A stretch of 64,000 nt of DNA from Lenzites betulinus (lineage: Eukaryota; Basidiomycota; Agaricomycetes; Polyporales; Polyporaceae), in contig JABYQU010000005.1 in the NCBI GenBank assembly GCA_022264855.1, positions 930,001 through 994,000 of the forward strand. Direction: 5' to 3'. The notes beneath the pieces are model-generated. The model made no database searches and had not been told where the DNA came from. It worked only from the letters and a program-made list of their open reading frames with translations. This document shows, piece by piece, positions 46,169 to 58,611 of the stretch. Made by a program: the position numbers and the translations under genes. Position 1 is the first letter of the stretch; each line of letters begins with the position of its first letter.

Positions 46169-47580
46169 TGCGCAGGGGTCACAGTGACAGATCGCGACAA
46201 GGCGCTGTCACATCCCAATTTGCAAGTCTGGGACCCACATATTCCCACGCACGGACCATGTCGAGCGCCTATTAGCTGGACTTGTACGATTTCCTCCCGT
46301 CGCGGCCAAGTCCGCCAGTCGTTTCGTACGTTCAAAGTATGTTCAAGTTGAGCATTATTCATACATCGGTACTTCTCATGTTAAGAGAACGCAGTCGTTT
46401 ACTGACGAGCACGTGTGCATCAGGTATGCGAACATGACGAAGTCGCAATGATTGGCCTCACTATCAAATTAGTAAGTCTGGGGTTTGGACTTATGATCAA
46501 GCCTATCTCTAACTCAGCTCCCTGTCGGTTTACATCCATACAGGTCTTGTTGGCCGAGCTATGCATGTTGATGTTTGGCTTGAGAGGGCCCATGGACATC
46601 AGCCATCCATGAATGGTGTATCGCTTTGCACTCGGCGCGCGCAGGTCGGGTGTCAACTGCCTCCGACACGCGTACGTGACCGCGTTCTCTTCCCGTTCCT
46701 CGGCGGCATGACATTGATCAACGGTACCTCTTCATCTCGGGTTAGCGCTTCGATTCAGGGCGCTCATTGGCCATGATATTCCACGCCCCACTCAGGTCTC
46801 TGGAGTTCAGCCTGGACGCAGAGTCGCGCGACATCAACACTGCATAAATATCACTTATGTCTCTTCGCTTCCTCTCTGCTCAAACCGTTCTACAGCGACA
46901 GCTCCTTTAGTCCTTTGGGCAGCCTACTAGTGAGTGGGAAAGCCTGACGGCACCTTGATGGCACATGCCAAGAAGCCTTCTTCGCTGGCCGCTGAATGCA
47001 ATGGTCTTCGCCGACTCGTCGGGTGCTAAATGCGCGAAATGAAGTGATTCATCCGTAGACTTTTTAAACATGTCATGCCTGTACTTGACCAACGTACGTA
47101 CGACCGATTCCGACGTCTCAAATATATCTGTCCGGTCTGGAACTGAGTGCTCGAGTACTGAGCAGTAATATACCGAGCACCAATGCCGCGTCACGTCAGC
47201 CCTAATGCCTAAGGGCTCTTCGAGACGCTGCTATATTGAGTTCCGCAACTAAGCGCCACACCGGGAAGAAGTCGAAGCAACCACCTGCACTAAACAGGGA
47301 CGACTGCGCTGCGGGCTGCCCGCGGCATTCTGATCAAATCCGTCTTACCTGCCACTTACAACTCACTAACTGTGCCAAAGACTCCGCCGTCTGCATTCAA
47401 GTAGGTGAATCGTCTGTAGGAAACTCACATCCTTTACTAGTAGAAGTGCTGACGGCGTGCGCAGCAGAGTCACTAGTGTATCCGAGATTACGCATCGAAC
47501 CCAGTTTCCAGCGGGCACACTGCGGCACACTACAACGTCAATACACGGCCACGAGAGTCTACTCCTTACCAAAGGAAACC
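46169..47580. other. Intergenic between divergent F-box and PL14-like genes
   Basis: The frame of the lyase is open upstream to 47236 but has no ATG before 47581. Nothing else recognisable; both promoters should be here. Confidence 0.5.
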
Positions 47581-48793
47581 ATGGCCAGTATAACAGGATT
47601 GTTTTCTGTTCCAGAGTCCCGGATCCTACTCGGGTTCACGACATCAACCCTCGTAACCTCCCCTCTCGTGTCCGTCGTAGCCTTGTCCGACAAGTCACTC
47701 GGAGTACACAAAGTGAGCTCGAAAACGACACACAACCTCGTTCGCCCACCGGTACCGGTGAACAACGATCCAGCGCAGACCGCCTGGGAAGCCGTGTACG
47801 CAGAGGGCAGCACCAATCCCGGGAACAAAACCGCTCCTCCGGGCGGACTCGGCTTCTACCTCCGCGGGCCGCCGGATTTTGTGAGCGCACTGGCCGATCC
47901 GCCAATCAATACGGAGGTTGTTCTAGGGTACGACGTCCTCTTGGAGGATGGATTCGACTTCGTGAAGGGCGGGAAGCTGCCTGGAATTTGTGAGTCTTCT
48001 TCATGGCCTCGATCATGTCCCTGCGCTGTAGCGACGGTCAACTTAATGTCATCATTCAGATGGTGGGTCAGGAGACTCGTCCTACGGCTGCGCTGGGGGC
48101 CGCCAGACGGACCGGTGCAAATGCTTCGACCTGCGTCTGATGTGGCGGTACGTGCCTCTCGCGTAACAGAAATCGGTGCAACCCTTCGCATAAGTAGTCT
48201 GCTGACTGTATGCACAGCGAGAACGGTAATGGCGAGCTGTACGCTTACGTCCCTCAAACGAAAGCAAATACCGAACGATTTCTCGCCGTGCCGCCGCGCT
48301 CAATTCAGCACCCGGACTATGGCTTCTCGGTGGGCCGCGGCGCTTGGAAGTTTAAGCCTGGGCACTGGACGCGCGTTACGGAGCGCGTTAGAATCAATGA
48401 CCTCGGACAAGAGAACGGTAGGTCTATAGCCATGGACTTACGTGCGCTCTCGCACTGCACAATATATGACCCTCACTCCCGACAAACTCCCGACAACAGG
48501 CGAGATCGAGGTGCTGATAAATGGTATACCCGCACTCTCCGCAACCGGGCTCGTACTTCGCACATCGGAGGGCCCCGACGCACGCGTACAAGGCCTACAC
48601 TTTCAAACGTTCTTCGGAGGTTCGTGTATGTTATGATCTAATGACAATATGCTCAACAAGTACTGCGGTTTGGCTATCAGGTCATAGCCCGGAGTGGGCA
48701 TCTCCGAAGGAACAGCGCGCCTGGTTCGCGAATGTATCTGGAGCGATCCTCAAACCGAAGCGCGATGGACAGGCTGGGCGAGACGAGCTGTAA
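47581..48793 (+). CDS. Polysaccharide lyase family 14-like protein
   Basis: Five exons: 47581-47989, 48060-48147, 48218-48417, 48500-48619, 48681-48793; total 930 nt, 309 residues. PL14 enzymes cleave uronic-acid polysaccharides (alginate, glucuronan) by beta-elimination. Family features seen: AWEAVYAEGSTNP, GGLGFYL, the beta-strand motif KGGKLPGIYGG with the following G-C-A-G-G-R and CKCFDLRLMWR, VGRGAWKF, LHFQTFFGGHSPEWASPK. No signal peptide is visible: the N-terminus is MASITGLFSVPES, which resembles the start of other agaricomycete members, so the protein may be cytoplasmic or leave by another route. Catalytic Tyr/Lys/Arg positions of PL14 are not assigned. Substrate could be an own-wall glucuronan. 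Confidence 0.88.
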
Positions 48794-49273
48794 TAGCCGG
48801 TGTGTCGTACATCTCTTCCGCACGTTCAGAGCTTGACGAATGTACATTGAAGACTTTCTCAAGTTACCTCAGCTAGTACACGACATGGTACTGTTCCTTC
48901 CGGGGTGTCGGAATATCATGTTTCTTGGTCAGTAACCGCCAAATGGCGCCTTTCGAGTGCTCGCTCGACGCTTTAGCCTACACAGGGACAGCGTGGTTTT
49001 CAGTCAGTACCTATATTCCTTTCAATGGTCTGCATTTGCGAGATTTGAATGAACATCTCAGGGGCTAGTACTATGATACGTATAAACGAGACTATCGCGA
49101 ATAGTAGCTACAGTTGCTGTACATGTAAGTACTCCTTCAATTGTTGTTTCTGGGCGGATGGCAGGCATGCCTGAAGTCGGACGAAACTCGGAAACCATCA
49201 TGTACAAATATCCACGTCATGCATAAAGTATTACACGGAGCCTCGTAGTATTAATCCACCGGGATCGGGGCCG
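48794..49273. other. Intergenic, no supported gene
   Basis: Ends where the tandem duplication begins. Nothing recognisable. Confidence 0.5.
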
Positions 49274-49535
49274 CGATTCTCACGGCTACTAGCAGTCGAG
49301 CTGCTCAGTCAGCATCCTTTGAGCACCTCTGCGCAGTCTCGCCTGGCGGTTCTGCAGATACCGTGAGTTGGTCACCATCGAGTAGTCGGAGGTTTTCCCG
49401 ATGCCGGAGTTCCACTCGGTACTTAACACGACGAGAGGAAGCGTCGATCTCATTCAAACATTGCATCTCGACAAGTACTCCTGTCTATCCTACACCAACC
49501 CACAACTCACACAGAAGTATCACCCATTGTAACTG

Positions 49536-50711
49536 ATGGCTAGCGACAAGTCTACCCTGCCTCTCGTTCTCGTAGTTGGCGCTACAGGCCATACAGGCGG
49601 CAGCATCGCCCACGCTCTTCTGGACTCCCACAACTTCGTTTGTCTTTTGACTCCTATCCCTGCTGAGTAAGCTCTAATAAGCATTGAATCTATGCAGCGC
49701 GTCGCGGCTCTCGTCCGCCCTGCCTCCGAGACCAAGCCCGCCACGCAGGCACTCCGCGCTGCCGGCGTGGAAATCCGCCTCGGGGACATCACCGATGACC
49801 TTGCGAAGCTGAAGGCGCACCTCGCTGGCGTCGCCATCGTAGTCAGCGCGGTCGTCGCCTGGACCGTCACCGAGCAGAAGGACCTCATCCGCGCTGCGAA
49901 GGAGGTCGGCGTGCAGCGCTTCGTGCCGTGCGACTTCGGCACGCCCGGAAAGCGCGGCGTCCGCGCGCTCCACGACCTGGTACGTCCTGTCCAACGCATA
50001 TGTTTGACCGAGTTGCTGATGTGTTTGCGTGATTTCAGAAACTGGACATCCGGGAGTTCATCCAGGAGCTCGGTGTGCCGCACACCTTCATCGACGTCGG
50101 CTGGTGGATGCAGCTTGCGGTGCCGCTCCCGTCGCGCAGCGCAGCCCTCGACGTCGCGAAGGCGATGACGTACGAGCTGCACGGCACTGGCAAGCAGAGC
50201 TACCTGCTCACCAACCGCGAGCACATCGGCATGTTCGTCGCGCGCATCATCGCGGACCCGCGCACCCTGAACAAGGCCGTCATCGTGTGGGAGGACGAGG
50301 TGGCAGAGGAGGACGCACACGCGCTCGGAGAACGCCTGTCCGGCGAGGAGGCCGCGCTGAAGGCGAAGAGGCGTCTTGTGAGTGAGAGACGGATGCTGTT
50401 GCTGCCAGTGTGCTAATCTTCGTGATCGCCGCACGCAGTTGTCCAAGGAGCAAATCGAGGCGCAGGCGGCAGAGGCCACGGCGCTGGTGGAGAAGAACCC
50501 GACCAACCCTCTGGCGCACGCCACGCAGTCGTGGAACGAGTATATGATCAGTATCCACATTCTCGGGGAGAACACGCTCGCCTACGCGAAGAGCTTGGGC
50601 TACTTGGACGCGCGCGAGCTGTACCCCGACGCGCCGAAGTACACCTTTGAAGACTTTGCGAAGGAGTATTACGCCTTGGAGGAGCCCGGGCGGGAGTACC
50701 TGGGGCTTTAG
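49536..50711 (+). CDS. NmrA-like / isoflavone-reductase-like NAD(P)-binding protein, copy 1
   Basis: Exons 49536-49637, 49698-49979, 50039-50377, 50439-50711 give 996 nt, 331 residues. The N-terminal VVGATGHTGGSIAHALL is the GxxGxxG dinucleotide-binding loop of atypical short-chain dehydrogenases. RVAALVRPAS follows the second strand, where NADP-binding members keep a basic residue. Later come VVSAVVAWT, QRFVPCDFG and GWWMQ. The Tyr-x3-Lys catalytic pair of classical SDRs is not seen, as in NmrA types, which act as redox sensors or as reductases of phenolics. Cytoplasmic, with no targeting signal. The first intron uses a GTTTGT donor. A nearly identical gene lies 9,076 bp downstream. Confidence 0.92.
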
Positions 50712-53700
50712 GCGAGCGCGCGGGCGATCGTCGAGGGCGGGCGCGTGCACGGTGCCGAGCATGCGCGGGGCGGGCGCGGACCGGCGGCGGATGTGTTTGT
50801 AGAGAGAATCGGACCGGCGGCGGATGTGTTTGTGGAAAGAATCGAATAGACTGCGTGGATAGTAGGGAGTAGTACTCGACGGGGAGTAGTATCCGACGGT
50901 GTGTGGACAGTAGGGAGTAGTACTCGACTGCGTGGACGGCGGGAAGGAGTTCCCGACGACAGGGTGTAGTGGGAGAGAGTTGCGTGGAAGGTGAGTCCAT
51001 TGGACACAAGTAGCAGTCGTTGTAAGAGTCGCAGCAATATATTTTATTACTTCTCGGACAACGCACAGAGGGCACGGTCGTACTCTACGCTATGCTACTC
51101 GCCATACGTTCAGACCGCTCGCCCTCCCTCCGAGCGCGCCGCCGACAGCTCGATGTACATACCAAAGACGTGAACTCGCGCCATCCGGAGCCCACGCGCC
51201 ACGCGCACTTGCGCGAACAATGGCGACGATGGCCGCCCCGCGGACCCACGCCGCCCGCCGGGGGACGCCGCGCTCGTTGCCGCGTTCGCCCTGCGCTCCC
51301 GTTCTCTGGCCGCGTGAGGATGGCGGCGGATCCGCTGGGCCCGCTGGGCCCGCACCGTAGCCGGATTTCACCCCGGAGTTTGTGTGTTTCGCCGCTGGCG
51401 CGCTGGCGGCCCGCGCGTTGTCGTACCGCGCACCTCGCGTCGGCCCATTTGACAGGACTGGACGGGAGGCTGGCAGCGTTTGCGGTCGCGTCCGAACCCC
51501 TGCGCGCAAGCCGCACTCCCTCATTTGTCCATCCGGCTGCCCCACAACGGTTCCCCGCTCGTGCGAGAGCCTGCCGGTGTGCGTCGAGTCGAAGGCGCGC
51601 TGCGCTGCGCGAAGAGTGTCAGAAATCGGACACCGCGACTTTATCGAAATCGAGACTTACTTTCAGGACATCCCAACGCTAGCCTTCCCCGCGCGCTGCG
51701 CTACGTCGCCTGCCGGTCGCGCTGAGAAGTCGACCGCTGCTGCGACCGCTGCTGCACGGCGGCACGCGGATACGCAGCCCGTCGACTTGGACGTGTGCGT
51801 TGCGCGCGCTGTGCTCCGTTCTCCCGGGCGGCTTCGTCGCTTTGTGCACCGACCGGCACTGTCCCGGCGAGTCCAGTGCGTGCAGCGCGTGCAGCGGAAG
51901 CCCTGGTAAGGTATGAGAGTGCAGCAAACTACAAACGGACGGCGTACTCACCTCTTACGCGTCGCGGTCGTGGATACGACCCTCCTCTCGAGCACCTTGC
52001 CTCAAGCTCACCTCGGATCGCGGTGAATGGCGGGGGATGGGCACGACAGAGCGAAGGGAACGGGCAGCGCAGAGAGAAGAGAACGGGCAGCGCAGAGGGC
52101 GGGCAACGGGCAGCGCAGAGGGCGGGGTCGCGGGAGCCGGCGTAGCGGCGTAGCGGGAGAGGGGGGCGTCGGGCCATCGCGGACGCAGGGGGCACAACCA
52201 TACTTATGTAGTGGACTCACAGTGAGGAACCGAAATGATGCACGTCAGCTCCCGGAGCGCGCGCGCTGCATGCACCTCCCGAACGGCGTCCGATTTCTTC
52301 GTTTGGTCATACTCATCGAGTCCACGGCCGTCGTCTGACAGCACCGAAAGCGGAAAGTGCATGAATCACTCACCAGCGGGGCGGCCGATTTCCGATTTCC
52401 GCCTTGTATTCGCCACACGAGGGGGCACGACGCCGTCCTGCGGCAAGTGCGAGCTCGCGTACGCACACAACACTTGCCAGTGTCCTCGCACGGATGGCGT
52501 GCAAAGATACAAAGCTGGCGCCGCCCGCGCCCGCGCCCGCGAGTATACTGACCCAGAGTCGCCGCCGTAGCACGGCTGATGCGGCCGCGACGCTGTGTTC
52601 TGAGCTGCGTCCTGGGAATGCCGCCGCGACAGGAATGCGCCCGTCGTGCCTGACCCATCGCAGGGAAGACGCCGTCCACAAACGGGAGCGTGCGCGCGAA
52701 GCGGCGGGGCGCCGGGACGCCGGGACGCTCGTCGAGGGCTGGCGCGTTTATTCCGGCGGGCGCCGAGTTTGCAGCAAGTCTGCGCAGTTCGGTTCTGCTC
52801 TAATGACGGCGAACGTCAGCCCATGCGTGCACCACATGAATGCGAGTCAACGTACCCAATGGCGGAGCAAATGGGCGTGAAGCCGAGACGCGGCGGGCGA
52901 TTCTCTGGACGCGCCCCCGACTCGGAAAATGCGCGAAAAAGCCGATTGTGGGACTTGCTCCGTTCGTGCGTTCGTGCTGAAACTTGGCAGGCCCATTCCG
53001 TGTGCTCCAGCGACCGTCCACACAAAGGTTCCGCGCGGGCATGCGATGACAGTGCTGCGGCGGCCTTGAGAGTCCGGTGTTGTCCTGATGACGGCGCAGC
53101 GCGAGCGATCCCTCCGCGTCACCGTGTGCATGACCGGGCAGGCCCCGTCCTTCCACGAGAGCGTGGCAGCATGCGTACGAAGTAACGGGGCGGGCGCCAG
53201 GGCGGGCGTCCGGAGCGGGGCGGGGCTAGGAGCCGCGCTAGGCGCGCTCCTTTTCGTGCACGCCCGCGGCATAAGTCCGCGCAAAGAGCGCGCAGCTCGC
53301 TTCCGCTCTGAACATGTCAAATGTCAGCGCGGGCGTACACAGTGTATATAAGAGCATGCCTACCACGTTGCGAGCCCAGGGGATGCGAAGCCGATGCGCG
53401 GTCGGCGGGTTTCTGAACCGATCCTCGAAAACGCGCGAAATCGTTGGTTTTGAGACTTGCGTCGTTCGCGCTGAAACTTGGCAGGCGTGTTCGGCATGTT
53501 CGAACGACTAGCCTCACAAAACACCAGCGCGCGCATGCGCGAATACGGCTGCCCGCGCACGATGTTGTGTTTGTGTCCATGAAATGACGGAAATCGGCGC
53601 AAATGAGATCTTCGTGGACCGGCCCGAAACTGGCAGGGTATATGCGCCCCGGCACTGGCATGTTGGCGTCGAGAGGGCGAGTGTGGCGGTTGCGTCGTTG

Positions 53701-54463
53701 AGCCGCGCGAGAGAGATCTTTCGCAAATGCGAGAAAGATGGGGCCGCAGCTCTTCACGGCGACTTGCTACGCGGTGGGCTCCGTATAGGGGAGCCGAGGA
53801 GAGGCGAGGGGCATGCACGGAAGTGAATTCGACGCCGGTGGGTGCACGGACAGTGCGCTGACGACATTGCGAGACACGTGCCGAAGTGCTCCGGGGATGG
53901 CTAGAAATCACTAATAGTCAGCTTGTTTCGTGCTGCGAGATCGAATGGGGCACCTGAACGATACTGAAAGAAGCGAAAGAAGCTTCAGATAGCCCTTGTG
54001 CGCTTGCGCGGGCGGCGCGCGGGACACAGGGCGTCATACGAGGCCGATACGAGGGCGGCTTGCAGCGCGAAGGTGTTCCCGGCTGCGGTGACTGATGGAG
54101 GGACTTGTGCGCCCGAGGATGCTAGATACATGTTGGGTCAACCTTCTGTGATGTTCGCCTTGTGCCGCAGGTGGGCTGCTCCGCGTGGGCGAAGGAAACG
54201 AGCGTGGCCCATGGGAGAGCAGAAGGAAGACGCGATCGAGCGCTGAGCGCTGAGCAGTTCCAAAGTTCCATATCAGGCAGGCATACCAAACTCCAAGATT
54301 CAAGCGCCGGCTCATCGCAACGCGTTCACACTTTTGCTACGGTCTCGCTCAGCCCGTGCGACGCGCGTGAGAATTAAAGTATGGCAATATATACGACATA
54401 GACAGCGTGCGCTACTGACAAGCCAAGATAGCAAAATATGTCCACAACGCCGCCGCCGGGCAT
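50712..54463. other. GC-rich spacer of unit 1 without a supported gene
   Basis: Many overlapping Arg/Ala/Pro-rich frames, none with a recognisable domain. It contains a 33-bp tandem repeat (50778-50843), a degenerate GTAGGGAGTAGTACTCGAC repeat (50865-50965), GGGCAGCGCAGAG repeats (52059-52130), and a diverged motif GCTGAAACTTGGCAGGC at about 52976 and 53470. Frames look conserved with unit 2 only because the DNA is the same. Confidence 0.6.
50778..50843 (+). repeat. 33-bp tandem repeat, two copies
   Basis: GGACCGGCGGCGGATGTG... at 50778-50810 repeats at 50811-50843 with two changes. Present again in unit 2 at 59855-59920. Confidence 0.9.
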
Positions 54464-55249
54464 CTAGTACTCCAGTGCAGCACCCATGCACGCCATCCCG
54501 GCCATCGCAAGCACGAGCCAGTCCTCCTCCGTCACCCGCAAGAAGCTCCCAACCGGGTCGTTCGTCATGCAGGGCATCTCGAGCCCATCACCGCCCTGAT
54601 GCGACCCCGCCGTCGCCGCCCCGCCCGCGTCCTCCCCGTCCGACTCGTCGAGCACGTACGCTGCGCTCTTGATGCCCTCCTTCGGGAGCACGCGCGCGCG
54701 GCGGTACGGACCGTCCAGCTTCCGGCCCCGCGGAACCTTTGTGTCCCAGCGCTGGATGTGCGCGCATGCGGGTGCGTTGGGCGCCGCAGACGGCTGTGTC
54801 GAGGTGAGCTGCACGCCGAGCGTGTGCAGGCTCGTGGGGTGCAGCACGACGGCCGGGACGACGGTCGGGGGAGACGGCGCAGGCGCGGGCGTGCTGCTGG
54901 GATAGACGGATTGCGCATCGCGGCGGGCATCCGCGACGAAGTCCACGCTGGCCCGCTCGAAGTGCATCGTGCCGTCGTCCCAGAGGCGAAGGAGCCGCTG
55001 CAGGACGGGGATGCCGCCGCGGATGCTGTTGAAGCTGACGTAGGGAAGGTCGCTTGGCCACCCGACGAGCCGGACTCCGTGCGCGATGACGACGAATTTG
55101 GCGTAGCGGTCGACGGCGTAGTGGAGGTGTGCGCCCTCGTCGCCGACGAGCTCCCCTGGTGAGCGGTGAGTGTCAGGAACAAACCGCGCATGGAAACGAA
55201 TGAAGACTGACGATACTTGGCTGTCATCTTCGTACGCAGCTCGGTGCAC
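54464..55249 (-). CDS. Hypothetical protein, possible 3' exon of a larger gene
   Basis: An open frame of 262 codons. The region DEGAHLHYAVDRYAKFVV ... GVRLVGWPSDLPY ... LLRLWDDG resembles a C-terminal segment found in many basidiomycete hypothetical proteins, often linked to repeats; this is from memory. The residues before it differ from the expected LCTELRTKMTAK, which lies in another frame just upstream (55206-55241), suggesting an intron between 55.15 and 55.21 kb or a frameshift. I could not find a GT-AG intron that joins the two in phase. The C-terminal 130 residues are acidic and Pro-rich. Function unknown. Confidence 0.4.
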   Translation of the reverse strand: MHRAAYEDDSQVSSVFIRFHARFVPDTHRSPGELVGDEGAHLHYAVDRYAKFVVIAHGVRLVGWPSDLPYVSFNSIRGGIPVLQRLLRLWDDGTMHFERASVDFVADARRDAQSVYPSSTPAPAPSPPTVVPAVVLHPTSLHTLGVQLTSTQPSAAPNAPACAHIQRWDTKVPRGRKLDGPYRRARVLPKEGIKSAAYVLDESDGEDAGGAATAGSHQGGDGLEMPCMTNDPVGSFLRVTEEDWLVLAMAGMACMGAALEY

Positions 55250-58200
55250 AGGCCGGCGTGCCGGGTAATGCGGGTGCGGCGTTCGGATCGAAGTCGGCCG
55301 CGGTCAAGACAGAGAAAGCGGGGCGTTTGGGGGCCATTCGGGCGGACGAAGGGGTGTGCGGGTGCTCCCTGGGTGCATCCTGCGCGACGGGTTTAAGAGC
55401 GCGTTGACGATGGGAGGGAGGCGGCGCAAATTGCGCATCCCGTCAAGGGCAGGAGCGCGGTTGCTCGGAACCTTGGCGCGGCCGGCCCGCGAGGTGGAGA
55501 ATCTCGCTCCGAAGTGCAAAATGCAGGTATTGTCGCGCTGGTACTCGCTCATTCATGTTCGGATGCGCGGGGCTTGCTGGGCATAGCTCTGGCCGCTTGA
55601 AGGACATAGTGGCTGCCAGTCGTAGCACATGCATTGGCGTGACACTCTGCGCGAGTCCTGTTCGCGCGATGCATTGTACTGTATTGTCGTCTGGTGCTGC
55701 CTCTTGCACGCGCGCACACCGGTATTCTCTGCTGGACTATGCGACTACTCAATGGCAATATACATGTCATCCGAGAAGGGAGTTTACTTACATTATACAA
55801 TACCGGGGCCGTCGCGAAGTCCCTGAGTCTTCATTGACGCGTGTACGTATTTGCTAACCTGCTGGAAAAGCAAACAGTCGACCGTTATTCCTTACTCGCC
55901 GTCGGTAGCCGAGCATCGCCGATGCTCTCCCGCCGAGTGCAACGCCCTCACCTGCGCGCGAACCTAGCGTTGCCCGTGCCCGCGTCGGGGAGCGAGCCTC
56001 TTGCGCGACCTGCTAGAACACCCACCGCCGCCGCGCTGCAGCCTCCCGCGCACCGCCAGACGACCTAGATCAAAAGGTGAGCTCCCCAGACCGCCGACGC
56101 ACGGCGCCCACCCCGCCGAGCCAACCACCGCGCATCCCACCGCCCCGGCGCGCGCCCGCTTCTATCACGCTTCCGCCCCGCCCACTGGCGCCGTGCCCTG
56201 AGGAGCACCACGCGCGACGTCGGCGCTCCGCCGCGGCCGGGCCCGCACACCATGATGGCGCGACACTGTTCGGGGCGGCGAACTCCCGCTCGAGCCCAAA
56301 GTATACACGTCGTCTGCGCGCCCCCCGACTCCCCGTCCGGCGATCACCTGCTGCAGATCGGGCGTCTCGTCTGCGGACGTGCCCGCACCAGCGACGCGGG
56401 CGCGAACACGGCGGGGCGCCCGCGCCGACGCGTCCGTTGCTGGGGACGGGGAGGCGAGGAGGTGCGTTGCGAGCCGGGAGGCAGGAGCGGGGCGGGCGTG
56501 CCGCGTCCTCAGGCTGTTGCAGTGGTGCATGCGGCGCGGACGCCCGACGGCGAGCTCGACGACCGGCGTGCGCGCAGGAGACAGCCCCGGGAGAAGCCCA
56601 CCGTGTGCGCTTGCGTTGTGGGTCCATGTCGCGCACGCCAGTCGCCGCGCACACGTCCGCCGCACACGCATACGGGCGCCGGGCCTCGTCGGCTCCCGTC
56701 CGCGAAGCACCAGCGTTGCGCGTCCCCCGCTGACAGCAACAAATGGCTGCGTCGCGCGTGCAAAGTCCTGTGCGCGCTCGATCGCCGTCCGTCCGCCGAG
56801 CGCGCGAGGGTGCGCGTCGGGGTGCTGAAACGAGAACGTGCCCCGCCGTCCTGCTGTTTTCGGCATGGGCTCAGGGCGTTGGCCCGACGTCGTCGCGATC
56901 TGGTGCGGCGCGCGTGCGCGAGAACGAGGGTCTTGGGAGGATCCGCGTGTGCTCTGCAGTGGGCCAGTGGACGCGGTGGACGAGGCGGCCGTCGGCGTGC
57001 ATGCCGTTGCTCGCAGTTGTAGATAGTATATTCTATGCAAATACGACCTATGTTGTGTGCAGTAGAGCCTGTGCGATGCGGCGTCAGCAGGAGGCGGAGG
57101 CTTGCAGGTTGCAGGAATAAGTCAGAAGCGAAACCACACCGAGTTCTGGCATCTTCGCCGCCTCGCGCGTATGCAGACTCCCCGCGCGACGTCGGGACGC
57201 TGGTGTACGCGCACTGCACGTCGCGCGGTGACGGCACGGCGAACGGAATCGCCTCGTCTATTGCCCTCTTCGTCGGCGCACGAAACGCATTCGCGCACAG
57301 CTACGCACGGCGCGCGCGGACGAGGGCGCGGGCATGCGAACAACGCGTGCCCGTGCCCACGCCCGCCGCACGTCCAAGCCCGTGTCCGAGCAGCGCCCGG
57401 GCACTCGCGATCGGGGCCCGCACCTGCACGCTGTGAAAATGGTGTATGTATTGTGCTCACCTTGTCTCATCCCCACACCCCGCCCCGCATGAGTCCCAGG
57501 TACGTACCGCTCTTGCTCATAGGCCACGCTCATCGTCCAGCTCTTAGTCCTCCCGCGCACGACCTGGGGATATCGTTTGCCGCACGGCTTGGCGGTATTC
57601 AGACGGCGAGCGGGCGCGCCGACCTCGACGATGTCCACCTGCTCCATCCAGCCTGTGGTACGTACGTGCATGCGCTCACGCACCGCATGCTACACTCACC
57701 GTTTGCGTAGATGCGGCGGACGTCGCGGCTCGACTAACGCGCCTGTCGCACGAATGTACGTACCTATCTTCACTATTGCTACAAACGATGTGCTTACTAT
57801 TTGAACCGTGCAGGTGTGGCGCATTCGCGCACGCGTCGGACTCGTCGGCATCGGCGCAGGGTGCAGGCGGAACGCGCTGCCTTCGCTATGCGCACTGCGC
57901 GATGGCCTTGAGGAGGCTTTCAAGGGCAGGCGCATGCCGCCGTCGGCCGTCTCGTCTGCGGCGGCGGAACTCTGAGTAGAACACGTTAGATACGGTTAGT
58001 GTCGCAGCAGTAGCACGCTTGTATGCGCGGCATGTAGGCGCGAGCATCGGCGCGGGCCAGTGCACCTGCGTGGATGCGGGGGGCACGGCGGGAGGGAGGC
58101 CGGGGACGGGAGGGGCAGCGCCGGAGCGCCGGAGCGCCGGAGCAGCGGGCGGCGGGCGTACAGAGCGGCGGGACGGGGGCAGAGGCAGGGGAGCGAGGGC

Positions 58201-58339
58201 GGGCACAGGGCGAGAGAGGCGGTCGAGCGCGGGGAATGGCAGAGCAGAGCAGAAAGGCCAGAGGGGCGCGTTGCCTAAACGGGCCCTGGACAGTCTGTGG
58301 CGCACGGCAAAGCTGGGGCGAGTGGGGCGTCGTCACCGC
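55250..58339. other. Rest of unit 1, no supported gene
   Basis: GC-rich, mostly Arg/Pro/Ala-rich overlapping frames. Upstream exons of the gene ending at 54464 may lie in the left part but were not identified. The counterpart in unit 2 lies beyond the window. Confidence 0.5.
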
Positions 58340-58611
58340 CGATTCTCACGGCTACTAGCAGTCCAGCTGCTCAGTCAGCATCCTTTGAGCACATCATAGC
58401 GGCTCTGCGCAGTCTCGCCTGGCGGTTCTGCAGATACCGTGTTGGTCACCATCGAGCAGTCGGAGTTCTTTCCCGATGCCGGACTTGTACTCGGTACTTA
58501 ACACAGCGAAGGGAAGCGTCGATCTCATTCAAACATTGCATCTCGACAAGTACTCCTGTCTATCCAAACACCAACCCACAACTCAAACAACAGTATCACC
58601 CATTGTAACCG

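Larger units (their letters stand above)
49274..58339 (+). repeat. Tandem duplication, unit 1 (about 9.07 kb)
   Basis: Direct repeat. Homology with unit 2 starts at CGATTCTCACGGCTACTAGC in both units (49274 and 58340). The offset grows from 9066 to 9077 through small indels upstream of the gene, is 9077 for most of the rest, and becomes 9078 after a 1-bp indel near 53848. The promoter of the reductase is clearly diverged, its CDS about 2.3% diverged, and 50701-54922 shows no base difference that I could find apart from that indel. Confidence 0.97.

Noticed and set aside
51090..53757. Dozens of frames perfectly repeated 9,077 bp downstream
   Set aside because: Identity of the predicted peptides only reflects identity of the DNA in the tandem duplication and is no evidence of coding.
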